DNA of 64,000 nucleotides from assembly GCA_963802275.1 (NCBI GenBank), contig CAWDIB010000004.1, forward strand, positions 558,001 through 622,000, in the 5' to 3' direction. Each line of letters begins with the position of its first letter. The stretch's first letter is position 1. The position numbers were made by a program, and so were the translations under genes. The stretch comes from CAZMZW01 sp963802275 (GTDB lineage: Bacteria > Chloroflexota > Anaerolineae > Anaerolineales > Anaerolineaceae). The notes under the pieces are model-generated. The model saw nothing but the letters and a program-made list of their open reading frames with translations. It was not told the origin of the DNA and made no database searches. This document shows, one piece after another, positions 55,227-64,000 of the stretch.

Positions 55227-56461
55227 TGAATCAACGCGCAAAAATCAATTCACGGAAACCCAAACCGTTGTACCTGGGGATTGATGTGCCTTTGTTCATT
55301 TGTATTTTTGCCTTAGTGGTGATCGGGCTGGTTTTTGTCTATTCAGCCAGCTGGGAATTTGCTGTGCAGCAGGACAAGGAACCTTCCTACTTCTTTAAAC
55401 GGCAATTGATTTTCACCTGCATCGGCAGCGCTGCAGCCGCCTTTGCCTTCTTCCTGGATTACCGCCGATTAAGGAAACTGGTGGTGCCGCTGGTCATATT
55501 CACCCTGTTGGCGCTGTTACTGGTGGGATTCTTTCTGGGCGAATCACGTCTGGGGGCACGCCGTTCGCTGTTCGAAGGCTCCATCCAGCCCTCCGAACTG
55601 GCCAAACTGGTCATCATCATTTACCTCGCCTTCTGGTTGAGCGACAAAAAGGACTTCTTGAATTCCAATGACTGGGGCATTTTATTTCTGATGGTCGTGG
55701 TTGGAGCATTTTGCAGTTTAATCCTCATTCAACCGGACCTAAGCGCAACGGTCACCGTTTTCCTACTGGGCGCGATGATGTTCTTCCTGGGGGGAGCGGA
55801 TCTCAAACAAATTCCCAAATTACTGCTGATCGCCCTCGCTTGCGGCGTTATTGCCATTGTCTTCAGTTCAACCGGTCAGCAGCGCCTGGTGGATTATTTC
55901 AGCGGATTGCGGGACCCTGCCCAGGGTTCCTATCACATCATCCGCGCCATCGAGGGTATTGTTAAAGGAGGTATTTTTGGGGTCGGAATCGGTAAATCCA
56001 CGGTCAAGTTCACCGGTTTGCCTTTTGCACCCACCGATTCCATTTTCGCGGTCATCGTGGAGGAGCTTGGTTTGCTCGGTGCGACCATCATCCTCCTTCT
56101 CTACATCATCATTCTTTGGAGGGGCATCACCATTGCCAAAAAGGCACCGGATGCAGTCGGCCGGATGCTGGCAGCAGGAATCACGGTTTGGATATTTCTT
56201 GAGGCGATGATCAATATTTGCGTGATGGTCAACCTGCTGCCATTTGCCGGCAATGCTTTACCCCTGATCAGCTATGGCGGTTCAAGCCTGGTCACTGTAA
56301 TGACCGGCATGGGGATGATCATGGGAGTTTCGCGGGTAACCAACCAGCAAAAAAATGAATTGGAAGGGAGAGCCATCGATGCGGCTGTTGATCTGCGCAG
56401 GGATGACGGGTGGCGGAGTGTATCCGGCGCTCGCCGTTCTGCAAACTATGGACATCGCTAA
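55223..56461 (+). CDS. ftsW: Lipid II polymerase FtsW (SEDS family); C terminus doubtful
   Basis: About 378 residues of clear SEDS protein with ten helices, then a 34-residue tail that overlaps murG by 83 bp. SEDS signatures: ESRLGARRSLFEGSIQPSEL, the Asp/Glu of LIQPDLSATVTV, GIGKSTVKFTGLPFAPTDSI and LPLISYGGSSL. Polymerises septal glycan with FtsI. The tail begins at a run of seven A (56349-56355); one more A would put a TGA right there and end the protein as RVTNQQKK, giving a normal junction with murG. That indel is likely but unproven. Confidence 0.92.
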   Translation: MMNQRAKINSRKPKPLYLGIDVPLFICIFALVVIGLVFVYSASWEFAVQQDKEPSYFFKRQLIFTCIGSAAAAFAFFLDYRRLRKLVVPLVIFTLLALLLVGFFLGESRLGARRSLFEGSIQPSELAKLVIIIYLAFWLSDKKDFLNSNDWGILFLMVVVGAFCSLILIQPDLSATVTVFLLGAMMFFLGGADLKQIPKLLLIALACGVIAIVFSSTGQQRLVDYFSGLRDPAQGSYHIIRAIEGIVKGGIFGVGIGKSTVKFTGLPFAPTDSIFAVIVEELGLLGATIILLLYIIILWRGITIAKKAPDAVGRMLAAGITVWIFLEAMINICVMVNLLPFAGNALPLISYGGSSLVTVMTGMGMIMGVSRVTNQQKNELEGRAIDAAVDLRRDDGWRSVSGARRSANYGHR

Positions 56462-57491
56462 ACAGGATGCCTTATGGATAGGGAGTGAGAATTCCATGGA
56501 AGCCAGCCTGCTTGCCAGCCATGAAATTCACTACCAAGCCATCCCTGCGGCGGGTGTGCATGGTGTTGGAATCACCAAACTGCCCGGTAATATCATCCGG
56601 ATTCTGAAGGGCTACCTGCGCGCAAGGGAAATTATCCGAGGTTTCAAACCTGATGTGGTTTTTTATACCGGCGGCTTTCTTTCATTTCCTGTTTCCCTGG
56701 CTGCCAGACACATTCCATCAGTGGCTTTCATTCCGGATATTGAACCGGGATCAGCTCTCAAATATTTGGTTCCACGTTGTGATCTCATCGCTACAACCGC
56801 TGAGGTAACTCTTTCTTACCTACCCAGAAATAAAAGTGTTGAAATAACAGGTTATCCGGTCCGGCCAGAGCTAATGCAATGGAATAAAGCAAAGGGGAAA
56901 AAGAAACTTGGTTTGCATGCCCGAAAACCCGTTGTACTGGTTTTCGGAGGCAGCAAAGGAGCGCGCTCCATAAATCAAGCTATTGAGGTAATTTTGCCGG
57001 AATTATTAAAAGAAACACAGGTCATTCACATCACCGGAAATGAAAATTGGGATGCATGTAAAAACCTGAAATCCTCACTCCCGAGTTCCTTGCGTAGTGA
57101 TTATCACCCCTACGCCTTCCTGGGAGAGCAAATGGGGGCTGCGCTGGCCAGCGCCGACCTGGTAGTTTGCCGTGCCGGTGCTTCCACCCTGGGAGAACTA
57201 CCATTTTTCAGGCTTCCTGCCATTCTGGTGCCTTATCCGCATGCCTGGCGCTATCAATACACCAACGCAGAATACCTGGCCAGTCATGGTGGAGCGATCA
57301 TTTTGAAAGACCAGGATCTGCAGAAAGATTTGCATTCCGCCATTACATCGCTGCTTCATGACAGAGCCCGGCTGAAAAAAATGGCCGAATGCATGCAAAA
57401 ACTATCCCACCCTGACGCCGCCAAAAGGATCGGGGAATTAATCATCTCCACAACCAAGGTAAAAGGAGGCAAACAGGCATGGTCAGTTTAG
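56379..57491 (+). CDS. murG: Lipid II synthase glycosyltransferase MurG
   Basis: 370 residues from ATG 56379 (gaaggg at 56362-56367); an in-frame ATG 24 bp upstream is rejected. Adds GlcNAc to lipid I at the inner membrane face. GT-B fold: N-terminal loop LLICAGMTGGGVYPALAV, YTGGFLSFPVSLAA, and the C-terminal FGGSKGARSIN, CRAGASTLGELPFF, PYPHAWRYQYTNA. The first G-loop is normally GGTGGH; here it is GMTGGG, so the conserved His (His19 region in E. coli) is Gly13. Overlaps the CvpA-like gene by 13 bp. Confidence 0.93.
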   Translation: MRLLICAGMTGGGVYPALAVLQTMDIAKQDALWIGSENSMEASLLASHEIHYQAIPAAGVHGVGITKLPGNIIRILKGYLRAREIIRGFKPDVVFYTGGFLSFPVSLAARHIPSVAFIPDIEPGSALKYLVPRCDLIATTAEVTLSYLPRNKSVEITGYPVRPELMQWNKAKGKKKLGLHARKPVVLVFGGSKGARSINQAIEVILPELLKETQVIHITGNENWDACKNLKSSLPSSLRSDYHPYAFLGEQMGAALASADLVVCRAGASTLGELPFFRLPAILVPYPHAWRYQYTNAEYLASHGGAIILKDQDLQKDLHSAITSLLHDRARLKKMAECMQKLSHPDAAKRIGELIISTTKVKGGKQAWSV

Positions 57492-58018
57492 ACATTCTTT
57501 TTTGGATTTTCATCGCTGTTTTTGCGCTCATCGGCGCCATCCGCGGCTGGGCCAAGGAGCTGTTGGTGACCTTCAGCGTTTTCATGGCATTATTTTGCAT
57601 CAATGTACTGGAAACCCAGGTGGGTGCCATTAAATCCTACCTAGCCAACAATCCGGCCACCAGCCAGGTTTGGATGCGGCTGATCGTTCTCACCGCTGTG
57701 GTCTTCTTTGGGTACCAGACCCCCAATTTCCCCAGGATCGCCGAGCACAACCGCTTCATGCGCGAGCATTTTCAAGATGCCGTTCTCGGTCTTCTGCTGG
57801 GCGGGTTCAATGGATTCCTCATTTTCGGTTCCATCTGGCATTTTCTGCATGTTGCCAATTACCCATTCACCATCATCATCCCTCCCATCGCGGGTACGCC
57901 TGCCGGAGATGCAGCCATGAAGTTAATCCCGCTACTGGCACCCAACTGGCTGGCAGCGCCGGTGCTCTATTACGCCGTTGCCATAGCTTTTGTATTTGTA
58001 TTGGTGGTGTTCATCTGA
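57479..58018 (+). CDS. CvpA-like membrane protein inside the dcw cluster
   Basis: 179 residues, four predicted helices. The start MVSLDILFWIFIAVFALIGAIRGWAKELLV follows the CvpA pattern (GaxRGxxxE after the first helix). CvpA was named for colicin V production and is linked to envelope stress; its reaction is unknown. It overlaps murG by 13 bp and its stop overlaps the murC ATG by one base, so it is embedded in the operon and most likely acts in wall synthesis. Not part of the standard dcw set. Confidence 0.7.
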   Translation: MVSLDILFWIFIAVFALIGAIRGWAKELLVTFSVFMALFCINVLETQVGAIKSYLANNPATSQVWMRLIVLTAVVFFGYQTPNFPRIAEHNRFMREHFQDAVLGLLLGGFNGFLIFGSIWHFLHVANYPFTIIIPPIAGTPAGDAAMKLIPLLAPNWLAAPVLYYAVAIAFVFVLVVFI

Positions 58019-59394
58019 TGACACATTATCATTTCATCGGGATTGGCGGAACAGGCCTTTCACCCATTGCCCAGATACTACTGGAGCAAGGTCATACCAT
58101 CAGTGGTTCTGACATGACCCTCTCCCCACTGGCAGAAGAGCTTCAGCGGAAGGGCGTCCGGGTAAGCATCGGTCATGATGCTGGTAATGTAGCCGGAGCG
58201 GATGTTGTTATACGTTCCTCCGCCATCAGGGATGACAACACGGAGGTCCTGGCTGCGCGCAAGGCCAACCTGCCTGTGCTTAAGCGTTCCGATTTCCTGG
58301 GCGAATTGACCGTGGGTAAAAAAGTGCTGGCTGTTGCCGGAACTCATGGAAAAACGACCACCACCAACATGATGGCATGGGTCTTAACTCAACTCGGAAA
58401 TGACCCTTCATACATCATCGGCGGGGTTTCCAAGAATTTAAACAGCAATGCCCACTGCGGGAAAGGTGAATTCTTTGTGATTGAGGCAGATGAATATGAC
58501 GGCATGTTCCTCGGCTTGAAACCCTTTTTACTGATCATCACCAACATTGAACACGACCACCCGGATTTCTATCCCACTATGCAGGAATACCAGGCTGCTT
58601 TCCAAAAACTCGTTCACCTCATTCCAGAAGGCGGCACTGTGCTGACATGTGATGAGGATAAGAATGCGAAGCAATTGCTCGCAGATACCCCAAAAGGAGT
58701 TCTAAGGTACACATTCGGATTCAGTCAAAGTGCCAATTTCAAGGTAGAAAAAATCCACCATGTGGCAAACATGGGCATCAGTTTCACCGTATGCCTGATG
58801 GATGGAAAATTGGTCGAGGAAATTCAACTCAAGGTTCCCGGCAAACATAATGCAATCAATGCCCTCTCTGTTCTTGCAGCCATGGATTTGCTGAAGATGC
58901 CAGTTGAGCGATGTAAAAAAGCTCTTGAGGAATTCGTTGGCACCGGGCGCAGGTTCGACATACTGGGTGTTGCTGACCAAGTCACAATCATCAATGATTA
59001 TGCCCATCACCCCACCGAAATCCAAGCCACCCTGGCTGCTGCACGGCAGCAATACGAAAACCATTCCATCTGGGTTGTCTGGCAGCCTCATACCTACAGC
59101 CGCACCCTCACCCTGATGGATGGGTTCATCCAGGCTTTTCAGGATTGCGACCATATCATCGTGACGGAGATTTACCAGTCGCGAGAACCCAAAAAGGATA
59201 TCTCATCCGCAGATATTGCACCAAAAATTCATCACGGGGATGTGAAATTCATGGCGGATTTCCAGTCAATTGTTAACCATCTAAGCCACTCATTGAAACC
59301 CGGCGATGTGTTACTTGTTCTTTCCGCCGGTGATGCTAACCAGATCAGCAGCCAGGTTCTTGATCTTTTGAAGCAAAGAGGGGGTGCTGAATGA
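58018..59394 (+). CDS. murC: UDP-N-acetylmuramate-L-alanine ligase
   Basis: 458 residues. First amino-acid addition in the peptidoglycan precursor. Starts HFIGIGGTGLSPIAQIL; P-loop AGTHGKTTTTNMMA (107-120), EADEYDGMFLGL, NIEHDHPDFY and DYAHHPTEIQATL are diagnostic. ATG 58018 is taken, since longer in-frame starts run back through the CvpA-like gene. ATGA overlap with murB. Confidence 0.95.
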   Translation: MTHYHFIGIGGTGLSPIAQILLEQGHTISGSDMTLSPLAEELQRKGVRVSIGHDAGNVAGADVVIRSSAIRDDNTEVLAARKANLPVLKRSDFLGELTVGKKVLAVAGTHGKTTTTNMMAWVLTQLGNDPSYIIGGVSKNLNSNAHCGKGEFFVIEADEYDGMFLGLKPFLLIITNIEHDHPDFYPTMQEYQAAFQKLVHLIPEGGTVLTCDEDKNAKQLLADTPKGVLRYTFGFSQSANFKVEKIHHVANMGISFTVCLMDGKLVEEIQLKVPGKHNAINALSVLAAMDLLKMPVERCKKALEEFVGTGRRFDILGVADQVTIINDYAHHPTEIQATLAAARQQYENHSIWVVWQPHTYSRTLTLMDGFIQAFQDCDHIIVTEIYQSREPKKDISSADIAPKIHHGDVKFMADFQSIVNHLSHSLKPGDVLLVLSAGDANQISSQVLDLLKQRGGAE

Positions 59395-60359
59395 ATGAAA
59401 TGCAGATGAAAAAATTGCGTGAACGTTTTGGAGAGCGGCTGCAGGAAAATGTGCTGATGCACAATTATTCCACCATGTGCATTGGTGGTTCGGTGGATGG
59501 ATTGCTTTTTGTACACAGTGCAGATGAAATGGAGAAAACCGTTCTCAAACTCTGGGAATTGGAAACGCCCTTTCTGGTGGTGGGAAGCGGCTCAAACCTA
59601 TTGATCAGCGATAAAGGAATACGGGAGGTAGTAGTCGTCAACCGCGCACACAATATCCGCATCAATACCCAGGTGAACCCTTCCACTGTGTGGGCGGAAT
59701 CGGGTGCCATCCTGGCACAGGTAGCGCGTCAGACCGCCTTGCGTGGATTAAGCGGGCTTGAATGGGCATCAGCCATTCCAGGCACAATCGGAGGTGCCGT
59801 GTATGGCAATGCCGGGGCATTCAAGCGTGAGACAGCGCAAAATATGGCCATGGCTGAAATGCTTGAACCTAGTAAGGGAAAGGTGGTGTGGAAAAAGGAA
59901 GACTTCCAATATTCCTACCGGTCAAGCACATTAAAAAGAGAGCTTCAAAAAAATATCATCCTGACCGTCACGCTGGAAATGGAGAAAGGCGACCCAATCA
60001 AAATAAAAAGTGAAATGGAAGCCAACCGTCAAAAAAGGTTAAACACCCAGCCGCCTGGTGCGAGCCTTGGTTCCATTTTCCGCAATCCGGATTGTGACAA
60101 AGCCGGCCGATTGATTGAAGCCTGCGGCTTGAAAGGTAAAAAAATCGGAGATGCTGAGATCAGTCCCCAACATGCCAATTTCATTATCAATAACGGCAAG
60201 GCGCATGCTCAAGACATATTGAATTTAATCCTCCTTATCCATCAAACCGTGCAGACCAAATTCGGAATCGGATTGCTGCCAGAAATTCAAATCATCGGTG
60301 AGTGGGATGCTGCTCTTCTACCCACCATTCAAAAAATCAATCAAGGAATCGCCCTATGA
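59391..60359 (+). CDS. murB: UDP-N-acetylenolpyruvoylglucosamine reductase
   Basis: 322 residues, FAD enzyme. LVVGSGSNLLISDKGIREVV (FAD loop), AIPGTIGGAVYGNAGAF, YSYRSST, PGASLGSIFRNP with the catalytic Ser, and GDAEISPQHANFIINNG. Reduces the enolpyruvyl group to make UDP-MurNAc. MurA is not in the cluster. Four-base overlaps with murC and ddl. Confidence 0.95.
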   Translation: MNEMQMKKLRERFGERLQENVLMHNYSTMCIGGSVDGLLFVHSADEMEKTVLKLWELETPFLVVGSGSNLLISDKGIREVVVVNRAHNIRINTQVNPSTVWAESGAILAQVARQTALRGLSGLEWASAIPGTIGGAVYGNAGAFKRETAQNMAMAEMLEPSKGKVVWKKEDFQYSYRSSTLKRELQKNIILTVTLEMEKGDPIKIKSEMEANRQKRLNTQPPGASLGSIFRNPDCDKAGRLIEACGLKGKKIGDAEISPQHANFIINNGKAHAQDILNLILLIHQTVQTKFGIGLLPEIQIIGEWDAALLPTIQKINQGIAL

Positions 60360-61474
60360 AAGAAAAGATAAACCTGGGAGTACTGTTCGGAGGCCGCTCC
60401 GGTGAACACGAGGTTTCGTTGATGTCCGCCAAATCCATTCTGGCCGTGCTGGATGCGGAAAAATATGAAATCACGGAAATCGGGATCGACCATGATGGCA
60501 CCTGGTGGTCCGGGACCAACGTCATGGAAAGCTTTGAAAAGGCATCTTTCCATGGTCTGTACCGCGTTTTCCTACTCCCCGAACCCGGGCGAACCATTCT
60601 CTACCGCCGTGAAGAACGGGGGGGTAAGGAAAAAATCTCAGCAATCACCGAGCTGGATGTCATCTTCCCGGTATTGCATGGAACCTTTGGAGAGGACGGC
60701 ACGCTGCAGGGCTTTTTTGAAATGGCGGATATCGCTTATGTCGGGGCGGGGGTGCTTGGTTCATCCGTCGGCATGGACAAGGGTTTATTCAAAGATGTCA
60801 TGCGGGCAAATTCAATACCCGTAGTGGATTGGATCATCTGCAACCGTAAAGAAATCACCAACGACTTGCAGGCGATTATCAAAAAAGCAGAAAAAATGGC
60901 GGCTTATCCCTTATTCGTCAAACCCGCCAACCTCGGTTCATCCGTCGGCATAAGCAAATGCAAGAACCGAAGCGATTTAATGGAGGGGATTCTGGAAGCT
61001 GCACGTTTTGACCGGCGCATACTCATTGAAAAAGGCGTGAATGCGCGTGAAATCGAAGTCAGCGTTCTGGGCAACGAGGTGAATAAAGCATCTGTTCCTG
61101 GAGAAATACGCCCATCCGATGAGTTTTACAGCTACAAGGCGAAGTACATTGATGGCAAGTCAGAATTGACCATTCCGGCTGAACTCAATGAGGGATTAAT
61201 CAAACAAATCCAGGAAACCGCGCAGAAAGTCTATCAGGTGATTGACTGCGCCGGAATGGCAAGGGTTGATTTCCTACTCGAAAAAGAAACCAACCGCTTG
61301 TTCGTCAATGAAGTGAATACCATTCCGGGGTTCACCAGCATCAGCATGTATCCGAAATTGTGGGAAGCCAGTGGCATTTCCTACCCGCAACTAATCGACA
61401 AATTAATTGAATTGGCTTTGGAACGCAAGGCAGAAAGAAATAAAAGTGAAAGGGTCTTCGACAGGAGCAACTAG
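60356..61474 (+). CDS. ddl: D-alanine-D-alanine ligase
   Basis: 372 residues, ATP-grasp enzyme that makes the dipeptide for MurF. N-terminal FGGRSGEHEVSLMSAKSI, PVLHGTFGEDGTLQGFFEM, FVKPANLGSSVGISK and the metal end VNEVNTIPGFTS. The start at 60356 gives the standard N terminus and an ATGA overlap with murB; an upstream in-frame ATG is rejected. Shares one base with the GTG of ftsQ. Confidence 0.95.
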   Translation: MKEKINLGVLFGGRSGEHEVSLMSAKSILAVLDAEKYEITEIGIDHDGTWWSGTNVMESFEKASFHGLYRVFLLPEPGRTILYRREERGGKEKISAITELDVIFPVLHGTFGEDGTLQGFFEMADIAYVGAGVLGSSVGMDKGLFKDVMRANSIPVVDWIICNRKEITNDLQAIIKKAEKMAAYPLFVKPANLGSSVGISKCKNRSDLMEGILEAARFDRRILIEKGVNAREIEVSVLGNEVNKASVPGEIRPSDEFYSYKAKYIDGKSELTIPAELNEGLIKQIQETAQKVYQVIDCAGMARVDFLLEKETNRLFVNEVNTIPGFTSISMYPKLWEASGISYPQLIDKLIELALERKAERNKSERVFDRSN

Positions 61475-62505
61475 TGGAAAAAGAAAGCCGGATTGAATTT
61501 TTGCGCCGTCAGCGCATCCTTCAGGGTGAAAAGGAATTCCAGCAAGTCACCCGGAAGGCATCCACGCGTTTGGATGATTCAGCCGCTGGTCATGCAAAAA
61601 TTCAGCTTCCATTATTTCGTCGCAATAAACCACAAAAGGAATCAACTGAGCGTCCTTACCCGCTTTCAGCCAATGAGCTGCCAAATGCTGGTAAACAGAA
61701 AAAAGCGGTGAAAATTCATATCGGTTGGCGCTTTTTCAGCGCGGTATTAACCCTGGCTTTTTCAGCCTGCCTGCTGGTAGGATGGCAATCCGGTGATTTC
61801 CGAGTGACAACCATTGAAATAAAAGGGACAGAAAGAATCAACCCTGAAGAAGTGCAAGCCTCTTTCAAAATTCAGCAGGAACCCATTTTTACCGTGGTAC
61901 CGGACGAGATATCCAGAAATATCAGCCGGGCATTCCCTGAGTTCAAAGAAGTTCGTGTAACGGCTGTTTTTCCCAACCGGATAACTATTACCCTGAAGGA
62001 AAGAAACCCGATCCTGGCCTGGAAGAGCAGTGATGGATCAATCTGGGTGGATGAGGAAGGTATCATCATCCCTGCCCGCGGTAATTTTGGCAGTCTGCTG
62101 ACCATTGAATCCTCCACCCTGCCGGTTTTTTCCAACTCGCTATCTGAGGATGATACCGAGCCTGAAATGGACAAATTTCATGAAAAGAGGAACTACTGGA
62201 AATTGCCAAAATATTCCATGACCTGGTTTGAATATCACCGCAACATTGAACCGGGATTGTTCAATGCCATTCTGCGCTTGAACCAATACATTCCAACTGA
62301 AAGCGTTTTCTTATTTGATGTACATCGCGGGCTTGGCTGGAATGATGCACATGGCTGGAAGATATTTGTTGGCCTTGATCTGGAGAAAATCAACGAAAAA
62401 ATGCTGGCATATGAAAGAATCGTCAGCGAATTGACCAGCCGGGGCATCCGCCCATCGCTGGTCAGTGTGGAATATTTACATGCACCTTATTATCGTATGG
62501 AATGA
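61474..62505 (+). CDS. ftsQ: Cell division protein FtsQ/DivIB
   Basis: 343 residues. A long basic cytosolic N terminus (about 1-75), one membrane helix (about 80-100), a POTRA domain (VTTIEIKGTERINPEEVQAS) and a FtsQ/DivIB beta domain (FPNRITITLKERNPILAW). Start GTG 61474 with aggag at 61463-61467. Scaffold of the FtsQ-L-B complex. It contains an about 50-residue insert (SSTLPVFSNSLSEDDTEPEM onward) not seen in short homologues. Confidence 0.88.
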   Translation: MEKESRIEFLRRQRILQGEKEFQQVTRKASTRLDDSAAGHAKIQLPLFRRNKPQKESTERPYPLSANELPNAGKQKKAVKIHIGWRFFSAVLTLAFSACLLVGWQSGDFRVTTIEIKGTERINPEEVQASFKIQQEPIFTVVPDEISRNISRAFPEFKEVRVTAVFPNRITITLKERNPILAWKSSDGSIWVDEEGIIIPARGNFGSLLTIESSTLPVFSNSLSEDDTEPEMDKFHEKRNYWKLPKYSMTWFEYHRNIEPGLFNAILRLNQYIPTESVFLFDVHRGLGWNDAHGWKIFVGLDLEKINEKMLAYERIVSELTSRGIRPSLVSVEYLHAPYYRME

Positions 62506-63767
62506 TGTCTATGGAAAAACCAACTATTGTCGGTATCGATCTCGGAACCACCAAGGTTTGCACCCTGGTTGCTGAAGTCGAAGAAGATGGTTCGCTCAGA
62601 ATCATTGGTGTGGGAGTTGAACCATCGCGCGGGGTGAAGAAAGGAGTGGTGACTGACCTTAATCAGGCCACTGAGTCCGTGGTGAGGTCAGTGCAAAAAG
62701 CGCAGCGATCCTCTGCGTATGAAATTCGTTCCGCCCTGGTGAGCCTGGCTGGAACGCAGGTCTCCTCGGTGAATAGCATAGGACCGGTGGGTGTATCAAA
62801 TGGCATTGTCAGCCAGGTGGATATCAAGCGAGCCATGGAAGCCGCCCAGGCCATCGCCATCCCGCACAATCGTGAAATCATTCATGTCATCCAGCGGGGA
62901 TTCACCCTGGATGGACAGGAAAATATCCACCAGCCGGTCGGTATGCACGGTTACCGCCTGGAAGTGGAAGCGCACATCATCACCGCGGCGGCTATGGCGG
63001 TGGAAAACCTGCGCAAGTGTGTAGAAGCTGCAGGAATTCGCATTTCACATTTCGTGCTAAATCCACTGGCATCGGCTGAAGTGGTGTTAAGGGATAACGA
63101 ACGTGAGGTGGGGGTGATGGTTTGCGACATTGGTGGTGGAACCACTGACCTGGCCATTTACATTGATGGCAGTGTCTGGCATACCATGGTCATTCAAATC
63201 GGCGGTGACCTTATAACATCAGATATCGCTCACGGTCTACGGTTATCCCTTCAACAGGCAGAGGAAGTCAAGCTCAAATACGGGCATGCTTCCCAGGCAG
63301 CCATTTCCAGTGAGGAATATTTCAGTCTGCGCCCGTTTGGCGAGGAAAGCGCAGTTCGCATCAGCCGCAAGGAATTGGCCATCATCATTGAAGCACGACT
63401 GGAGGAGATTTTTAAATTTGTTTTACAGGAGATACGGCGGTCAGGTTACGACAGCCTGCTGCCAGCCGGGATGGTTCTCACCGGAGGATGCAGTCTCATT
63501 CCAGGCATCCAGACGGTTGCCAGGGACGTTCTCGGAATTCCTGTGCGGCTGGCAAAACCGGAAAACCTGGTCGGCCTGGTGGACCAGATTGAGTCTCCGG
63601 CCTACTCAACCAGTGTGGGGCTGCTGGATTGGGCATTGCTGCTGGACAAGGCTATCAGGCAAAGCGGAAAAGGCCACATTGGACCTCGAGGGGGTTCAGC
63701 GATAGACCGCATTAGAAAAGTATTGGGAATGTTCACAGTTGGAGATCAGGTCGATCCTGAGGATTAA
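62502..63767 (+). CDS. ftsA: Cell division protein FtsA
   Basis: 421 residues, actin-like ATPase that anchors FtsZ filaments to the membrane. VGIDLGTTKVCTLVAEVEED (phosphate 1), the 1C subdomain, VCDIGGGTTDLAIYIDGSVW (phosphate 2) and MVLTGGCSLIPGIQTVA (adenosine). The C-terminal amphipathic helix is IDRIRKVLGMFT. Three candidate starts lie at 62502, 62505 and 62511; the first overlaps the ftsQ stop. Confidence 0.95.
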   Translation: MMSMEKPTIVGIDLGTTKVCTLVAEVEEDGSLRIIGVGVEPSRGVKKGVVTDLNQATESVVRSVQKAQRSSAYEIRSALVSLAGTQVSSVNSIGPVGVSNGIVSQVDIKRAMEAAQAIAIPHNREIIHVIQRGFTLDGQENIHQPVGMHGYRLEVEAHIITAAAMAVENLRKCVEAAGIRISHFVLNPLASAEVVLRDNEREVGVMVCDIGGGTTDLAIYIDGSVWHTMVIQIGGDLITSDIAHGLRLSLQQAEEVKLKYGHASQAAISSEEYFSLRPFGEESAVRISRKELAIIIEARLEEIFKFVLQEIRRSGYDSLLPAGMVLTGGCSLIPGIQTVARDVLGIPVRLAKPENLVGLVDQIESPAYSTSVGLLDWALLLDKAIRQSGKGHIGPRGGSAIDRIRKVLGMFTVGDQVDPED

Positions 63768-63798
63768 TGGATTCATTATTCATGCTATGGAGGAAAAA

Positions 63799-64000
63799 AT
63801 GGAAATCAAGAAAGATGTGCACGAAATGAGAACGGAATCACTGGCGCGTATAATCGTTGCCGGCATCGGTGGAGGCGGCTGCAATGCCGTCAACCGCATG
63901 ATCGAAGCCGGTATCCCTGGCATCGAATTCATCGCCATCAATACCGACGTCCAATCCTTGATGGGTTCCAAAGCCAAAACAAGGGTGAGCATCGGTGATA
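63799..64000 (+). CDS. ftsZ: Cell division protein FtsZ (5' part, cut by window end)
   Basis: First 67 residues only. ATG 63799 with ggagga at 63789-63794. A short N-terminal extension (MEIKKDVHEMRTES), then LARIIVAGIGGGGCNAVNRM, the FtsZ T1 nucleotide loop, and IAINTDVQSL. Tubulin-like GTPase of the Z ring, last gene seen of the cluster; 31 bp after ftsA. Confidence 0.95.
   Translation, partial: MEIKKDVHEMRTESLARIIVAGIGGGGCNAVNRMIEAGIPGIEFIAINTDVQSLMGSKAKTRVSIGD

Noticed and set aside
57670..58017. N-terminal extension of murC
   Set aside because: Runs through the CvpA-like gene in another frame; murC homology starts at 58018.
1..64000. tRNA, rRNA, transposase, integrase, prophage or toxin-antitoxin genes
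   Set aside because: Looked for on both strands; nothing with a recognisable motif was found.

Overview
The window reads as chromosomal DNA of a Chloroflexota bacterium, most likely class Anaerolineae. This is inferred from protein style, not a database search: many Thr/Pro-rich lipoproteins and membrane proteins, a full peptidoglycan/division (dcw) cluster with an extra CvpA-like gene, a T-box controlled long-form IleRS, a cysteine desulfurase-SelD fusion, and moderate G+C. I see no phage, transposase, CRISPR array, rRNA or tRNA gene.

Layout. 1-2545 (-): pyruvate phosphate dikinase, cut by the window edge and frameshifted. 2760-5688 (+): a lipoprotein, an S49 peptidase and a DUF4350-like secreted protein. 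5720-7630 (-): a GT-C-like membrane protein. 7731-8597 (+): MTA phosphorylase. 8631-9842 (-): tyrS, divergent from a small HNH nuclease gene. 10442-20771 (-): a long same-strand run from lspA to lgt (lspA, rluD, threonine aldolase, punA, two small unknown or acetyltransferase genes, a membrane GAF/HTH sensor, ftsK, a CDP-alcohol phosphatidyltransferase, lgt). 20890-24060 (-): ileS behind a T-box. 24388-30820 (-): pyrimidine nucleoside phosphorylase and the rpmH-rnpA-yidD-yidC-khpB block, with a beta-propeller lipoprotein inserted, below mtaB. 31041-31253 (+): cold-shock protein with a structured leader. 31307-33146 (-): YdcF-like and PatB-like genes. 33235-37293 (+): rRNA-type methyltransferase, GPH sugar transporter, DUF1028 protein, PPK2. 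37349-43531 (-): a cytochrome-like lipoprotein without its haem cysteines, NifS-SelD fusion, an ABC-2 exporter, and a GH25-like zinc-ribbon protein. 43664-47439 (+): comM and two accessory membrane/lipoprotein genes. 47628-64000 (+): the dcw cluster mraZ-rsmH-ftsL-like-ftsI-murF-mraY-murD-ftsW-murG-cvpA-like-murC-murB-ddl-ftsQ-ftsA-ftsZ, mostly joined by ATGA-type stop/start overlaps and led by a promoter followed by four GTGG boxes at exact 10-bp spacing (putative MraZ operator).

The dcw genes form one expression unit for lipid II synthesis (MurF, MraY, MurD, MurG, MurC, MurB, Ddl) and septum assembly (FtsI, FtsW, FtsQ, FtsA, FtsZ). LspA, Lgt and YidC provide lipoprotein and membrane-protein maturation for the many lipoproteins seen here. 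PunA, MtnP and the pyrimidine phosphorylase give nucleoside salvage.

A caution for every reader: five conserved genes (ppdK, rpmH, ppk2, comM, rsmH) each need a one-base correction to read through, and ftsW may need a sixth. That pattern points to residual indel errors in the assembly rather than to pseudogenes.
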